A DNA stretch of 64,000 nt from JAFDZV01 sp048594725 (GTDB taxonomy: Bacteria; Bacteroidota; Ignavibacteria; OLB7). Position 1 is the first letter of the stretch; each line of letters opens with the position of its first letter. A program made the translations under genes and the position numbers. This document shows positions 62,954 to 64,000 of the stretch, in pieces. The notes beneath the pieces were generated by a model. That model was not told the origin of the DNA. It ran no database searches and saw only the letters and a program-made list of their open reading frames with translations. The DNA lies in contig JBMDXA010000112.1 in the NCBI GenBank assembly GCA_048594725.1, positions 14,447-78,446 on the forward strand, given 5' to 3'.

Positions 62954-63784
62954 GGGTTTCTTCCTCGTGAATACGTTGGCTGGGCGGGAGAGCCGCATCT
63001 GGCAGGCTGCGCTACCGGTGTGCTGCTGCTCCGGCACAGGAAGGAGAACGGGATATGGCCGGGCGTAATAAATCGGCCCTCGTGCGGCCGTGATATCATT
63101 TTCTCTGCCGGCGTAAATCGCAGATATTATCATGTCCGAAAATCGAACAGGCCAAGGTACGCAATAATCATTGAAAATGGCGTCCAATAATTTCGCTCCC
63201 GTGACGAAACGTCACGCCCCATTTCACATAATGTGGCCTGCCGTCATCACAAGGAATATCGGAAATATGATGCGGGGGATATAATTATCATCACCTGAAA
63301 CGTTCCCTCCACCTCTCTTCCGGCCGGTTCGCTGCCGGTGGCATCTTCTCGTTTCCTTGCGCCTGGTTTCCTGCCGCCGGTATGCGCGCCCCAGCAGACG
63401 GAAAGGAGGATGAGTTCCATGGTCTCCTCCGGTCCATCTCGGCTGTTCACCCTGGTATCATGCCTTGTGTCCCCAATGTTGCCCCCTCTCCGGCTTCAAT
63501 CCGGGGGCGATGCTCTCCTTCCGGGGCGTATCTCCGGGCGTAGAGGCAGTTCAGGGTGATTCCGCTCCGTCCAGCTGCGGAGATACCTGTATAGCCGCGC
63601 CCGGCGTTCTACAAATGGATGAGCTTGTTGAAAAATGAACGATTGGTCCGCGCATTGCGATGCTAGCATGGACTGGAACACCAAATCCCTCTGCCGATGA
63701 TTCCGCGGAATCCGCCGGCAGCAACTACATCATACCAGTTCATTTCATCGGACCTGATCCGGTCCATGTACAGGAGACAGCCGC
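62954..63784. other. Gene-less 0.83-kb gap
   Basis: A small palindrome, GTGACGAAACGTCAC, lies near 63201-63215. The surrounding DNA is AT-richer than average. No gene is visible before the ribosome site GGAG near 63773. Confidence 0.45.
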
Positions 63785-64000
63785 ATGCAGCACGGAAGCA
63801 ATCAGATGGGAGACACTACCGGGGCGGAGCACGGTGCCGGGCTCTTCGATGAGCGCGGGCAACTGAACAGCGCCATTCCCAGAAGGCTTGAGGAGGAGGG
63901 AAAGCTGGATGGAGAGCAGGCAATCGCATTTCTGGCGGAGACGCTCGCCAACCAGACCCTGGAGAACTACGAGGGGAAGACCCTCTACGACAGAGCGAAG
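63785..64000 (+). CDS. Hypothetical protein, 5' part cut by window edge
   Basis: The frame starts at ATG 63785 behind CAGGAGAC and is open for 72 codons to the window end. The product is polar and helical (LNSAIPRRLEEEGKLDGEQA, then FLAETLANQTLENYEGK), with no signal peptide or membrane segment. Codon use looks like its neighbours. It could be a small cytosolic or DNA-associated protein. Too little is present to name a family. Confidence 0.6.
   Translation, partial: MQHGSNQMGDTTGAEHGAGLFDERGQLNSAIPRRLEEEGKLDGEQAIAFLAETLANQTLENYEGKTLYDRAK

Overview
The window is GC-rich bacterial chromosomal DNA, about 60% GC by eye. It most likely belongs to the Bacteroidota/Chlorobiota (FCB) side of the tree. 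Two secreted proteins (9512-11197 and 58648-60132) end in type IX secretion (Por) sorting domains. The tRNA-Val gene is preceded by a TAnnTTTG -7 box of the Bacteroidota type, and a second such box precedes sucC. Many genes encode secreted or outer-membrane proteins and lipoproteins. GTG and TTG starts are common. I cannot name a genus; a Chlorobiota/Ignavibacteria/Kapabacteria-like lineage is an inference. No prophage, insertion sequence, CRISPR array or rRNA is visible. The window looks like ordinary chromosome, with a mosaic of housekeeping genes, envelope genes and unusually repeat-rich intergenic DNA.

Layout. 1-4.3 kb: an edge-truncated secreted protein, a vWA-OmpA lipoprotein, an MgtE Mg2+ channel and a small membrane protein. 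4.6-13.2 kb: a large secreted beta-propeller protein, lysS, a type-IX-sorted DUF4397 protein, and a succinyl-CoA ligase beta subunit with an extra acidic tail. 13.7-19.2 kb: an FAD-Rieske oxidoreductase, a small hydrophilic protein, a HAD phosphatase-deaminase fusion and a second vWA-OmpA lipoprotein. 19.8-27.2 kb: a predicted outer-membrane protein, an alkylation-repair glycosylase, a two-gene membrane cassette (TIGR02587/TIGR02588-like), a CNNM/CorC-type transporter and metG. 27.4-32.9 kb: a short ORF coupled to aspartate kinase, then a predicted outer-membrane barrel, an RsbW-like ATPase and a GT-C glycosyltransferase. 32.9-35.2 kb: four small low-complexity lipoproteins on the minus strand. 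35.4-43.5 kb: tRNA-Val, an SRPBCC protein, a tricorn-type protease, and then a stress-like group (AhpD-like, DUF892 ferritin-like with a histone-H1-like tail, a second SRPBCC protein, an SDR dehydrogenase).

43.7-52.7 kb holds the best-defined functional module. An RDD membrane protein is transcribed divergently from SpoIIM-like, two tandem paralogous membrane proteins, DUF4129, DUF4350, a MoxR AAA+ ATPase and a DUF58 protein. This is the conserved MoxR/DUF58 envelope-associated neighbourhood, whose exact function is unknown. 53-64 kb is sparser: three small membrane proteins, several secreted proteins (two sharing a new-looking repeat motif), an FNR-type flavoprotein and several gene-less stretches of 0.5-1 kb.

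The most striking non-coding signal is a set of short interspersed repeats. One is a heptamer-like GATTTTCGATTG family that, at the ten clear loci I found, reads outward from the adjacent gene end. Another is a three-copy ~110 bp element. Others are a 93-bp tandem duplication, a 32-bp triplet and a 25-bp inverted repeat. The most unusual proteins are the SucC acidic tail, the DUF892-histone-like fusion, the HAD-deaminase fusion and the repeat-motif secreted pair.
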